From the NCBI GenBank assembly GCA_963930655.1, contig OZ005611.1:9679501-9743500 (forward strand): a DNA stretch of 64,000 nt. Direction: 5' to 3'. The notes beneath the pieces were generated by a model, which was not told the origin of the DNA, did not search any database, and was given only the letters and a program-made list of their open reading frames with translations. Below are positions 61,728 through 64,000 of this stretch, piece by piece (position 1 is the stretch's first letter; the number at the start of each line of letters is the position of its first letter). A program made the translations under genes and the position numbers. This DNA is from Myrica gale (Eukaryota; Streptophyta; Magnoliopsida; Fagales; Myricaceae).

Positions 61728-62578
61728 GTCCAAACCTGACCAATTTTTTAGCATTGTATGTAGGTAGGACTCTAATGACTGAGCAGATAAGAGTGTAACT
61801 ATGTTGAACAAAAGAATGTTCTCATTAATCAAACAGATAGTTCGCGAGTTACTCAAACCATAATAATCTTATAACTTCATGTCCTGTGTGTGTTGTGTTC
61901 TCCGACTGCTCCAAAAACCCTACAACTCATAAGTCAAGATTGTGATACCCTTCTTAATTTCAACTATTTAAGTTAATTAATAACAATAGCTATGTTTTCT
62001 AATCTTGATGATTTCCTTGGCAAATGATTTGTTTTTCAATTTTCTTGCTAAACATTTCAATTATCCTATTATCTAGCTAAGCATTTGCATTTCATAATAA
62101 TTTTGATAATTGATCAATTTGTACATAATTTAGTTTCACTATTAAAATTTACATTATGATGCCTTGTTTATTTTCGGATGTATCTATTAATGTTGTATTG
62201 GATTCATTTTCTTTTCTCCTTGCTCATTTCTTAAATTTTAACAATGTCCTATGAGCAATCTTAAGTTTTTTTCTCATAATTAACCATTGTAATCTCTTTG
62301 ATTAATTTTCTACATCCTTTTTCCTAACTTAGGTTAATTCATTTTTTAGCATGTTCATTTCCTAACTTTAGGTGATTATTGAGCATGGAAATCTAACCCT
62401 TGGCTTAACTTTTTTTTCCCTCTCTCTTCCCCTAGGTCACACGGCAAACCCTCCTAACTCGCTTGACTTTTGTCTCATTTTCTTGTCTCATTTCCTTGTA
62501 CTTTAGCATGCATCATGGTGTGAAATTTTAGTCCAATCGGCATTAATATATGATGAGATTTTTGACATCTCATCATTG
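61728..62578. other. Intergenic, nothing recognised
   Basis: AT-rich sequence without a supported gene or element. Confidence 0.4.
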
Positions 62579-62763
62579 CCTAGAAGGGGGAGAGAATGTC
62601 ATTTGGCTCGTCCTGTCCCTTGCCACCCAAATTGGCCATCAAAGGAGCTTGCTTCTTGCAGATCCTTTGGACCAAATGATGGCTTGGTTGGTTTCATGAA
62701 AAACCAACCAAACCGTGCAACATAGAGTCTTTGTATGTGTGTGTGTGCTTGCCGACCAAGTGA

Positions 62764-62817
62764 GTTGAGAGAAAGGAGGGAGCAGTCGGCGTTGAGAGAA
62801 AGGAGGGAGCAGTCGGC
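62764..62817. repeat. 27-bp tandem repeat, two copies
   Basis: Two identical consecutive units starting GTTGAGAGAAAGGAGGGAGC at 62764 and 62791. Confidence 0.9.
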
Positions 62818-62847
62818 CAAAAGAGAAGGAGAGAAAGAGAGAAGGAA

Positions 62848-62899
62848 AGAAGAAGAAGAAGAAGAAGAAGAAGAAGAAGAAGAAGAAGAAGAAGAAGAG
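62848..62899. repeat. AGA/GAA microsatellite
   Basis: About 17 trinucleotide units. The poly-Glu and poly-Phe frames across it are repeat translations, not genes. Confidence 0.95.
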
Positions 62900-63130
62900 A
62901 AGGAAGGTGAAGGAGAAAGAGAGAAGAGTAGGTAAGAAAAACCTAGAGGAAGTGCTTGGTGGGGAGGGGGGTTCGGCCATGGCCATGAACCCTCCCTTAC
63001 CTCATTTTCTCCCCTTTTTCTCTTAACCTTTTTGTCTTCCTCCTAATCTCTAGACTAAGTTTGCTAACTCTAGGTTTTGTACTTGCTTTAGGAGATTTTC
63101 AAGCCTATCTAGAGTCATCCGAAAATCACC

Positions 63131-64000
63131 AAGGTAAGGGGTAGTTGTTGTTGATCTTTTGTGGGAAATAATAAGTTGTAGATCATGTTTGTATGTGAGA
63201 TAGGTTGCTGTCATCTTTGATCTCTAAAAAAAATGTTTCAGCTCTTGTATTTTGATGAGTTTTAGTTCATTTGTTGGTTGCATGAGATGTTAGCTATAGA
63301 GATTAATTATTTTTGAAGTGCCTTGCTTGTTGTGTAAGAGAAATGTGGGAAATGGTAGTTCGTTGTGAAATAATTGTACAAGGAGGGTTCTGTGTGTTTA
63401 AGAGTCAAGGTTAGTGGCCATAATGCTCTTTTGAGTGATTTAGGAGGCCACGGGTTGGCCATAGGTAAGACTAATGTACATGCAAGAGCTTCTTTGATCA
63501 TTTCTCCCTTTCTTGTGATATTTAATTGTGCATGACATATATTTTGTACACTTGTGAACTTGGTAATGTAAAAATGGGAAATTAAGGCCATGGAATGTGG
63601 CAGGGACACTGCAGTGGCATTTAAGGGACTCATTGTGAGCTTAAATGGTGAAATATGGTGTAAAAAGTTGCATTTAACTACATGCATGGTGTTGGTCTTT
63701 TGAAGAGAAAAAGAAATTAAAGTGTATGTCATCATTTTACATATGTGGTTGCTCTGTGATGATCTTGATGCCTGACAGTATACTTGTATATGGATAAATA
63801 AATGAGATTAAAATCAATGGAAACCAAAAATCTATAACATGCAAGAACATTAGTTAGCTTTTTAACAAGAAAATGGACATTGTTCAAAATGACCCCATGA
63901 TTTCCTTTGAATTTTTGCATGAAACTTTTCAGATAGGTTGTATAAGTACTCAGGACGTCTATGTAAAAATTTCAGCCAAACAAATGTAATAAAAGGAAGA
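63131..64000. other. Window end, nothing recognised
   Basis: No gene, RNA or repeat border supported in this last stretch. Confidence 0.4.

Larger units (their letters stand above)
62580..63130 (+). mobile_element. Possible LTR start with polypurine tract
   Basis: AGAAGGGGGAGAGAA at 62582-62596 looks like a polypurine tract directly before TGTCATTTGGCTCGTCC, a plausible LTR start. A purine-rich stretch with microsatellite follows, as in some plant Ty3/gypsy LTRs. No right border, target duplication or coding part is visible, so this is tentative. Confidence 0.3.

Noticed and set aside
62639-62986. Open frames with long poly-Phe or poly-Glu across the GAA repeat
   Set aside because: Translation of a microsatellite; no conserved flanking domain.

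Overview
The window is nuclear DNA from a flowering plant, most likely a eudicot. Evidence is the spliced plant genes with GT-AG introns and near-exact protein matches to plant families (COBRA-like, group E bZIP, MRS2/CorA, ZRF1-type DnaJ, CPSF73-I). Large AT-rich spaces are filled with SINEs, MITEs, a LINE, a hAT transposon and LTR retrotransposon copies, and there is a block of organelle DNA. All gene models were assembled by eye from splice sites; the three complete multi-exon models each sum to a whole number of codons.

Layout: 1-1957 (+) is the 3' half of a COBRA-like GPI-anchored cell-wall protein gene. 3547-5973 (-) is a bZIP34/bZIP61-type transcription factor of four coding exons (370 aa) with a 5'UTR intron. 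9168-13257 (-) is an MRS2-4/MGT6-type magnesium transporter of four exons (442 aa). 13.6-18.1 kb is a cluster of MITEs and other small repeats. 18.1-23.7 and 37.1-40.3 kb are two arms of organelle-like DNA, mostly mitochondrial in style, with clear plastid pieces (trnN-GUU, rps12 tail, rps7 start) carrying heavy C-to-T/G-to-A change. Between the arms sits a young Ty1/copia array, LTR-gag-LTR-gag-LTR (23716-37140), flanked as a whole by a 5-bp target duplication. 41984-43939 (+) is an intact ZRF1-type DnaJ/SANT gene (651 aa). 45864-46745 (-) is an unprocessed pseudogene fragment of methionine aminopeptidase 2, next to a SINE. 49649-53272 (-) is CPSF73-I, the mRNA 3'-end endonuclease (five exons, 693 aa). 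A degraded L1-type LINE (54.1-55.1 kb) lies just upstream of CPSF73-I. A complete-ended 6.36-kb hAT transposon (55360-61719) follows, with a broken transposase and a solo LTR nested in it. The last 2 kb hold a possible further LTR start and microsatellites, with no gene seen.

The host genes are unrelated housekeeping or regulatory functions (cell wall, transcription, Mg2+ transport, chromatin/chaperone, mRNA 3' processing) and form no operon-like unit. The most notable biology is the layered insertion history: organelle DNA in the nucleus, then a retrotransposon array inside it, and separately a hAT element carrying its own nested LTR.
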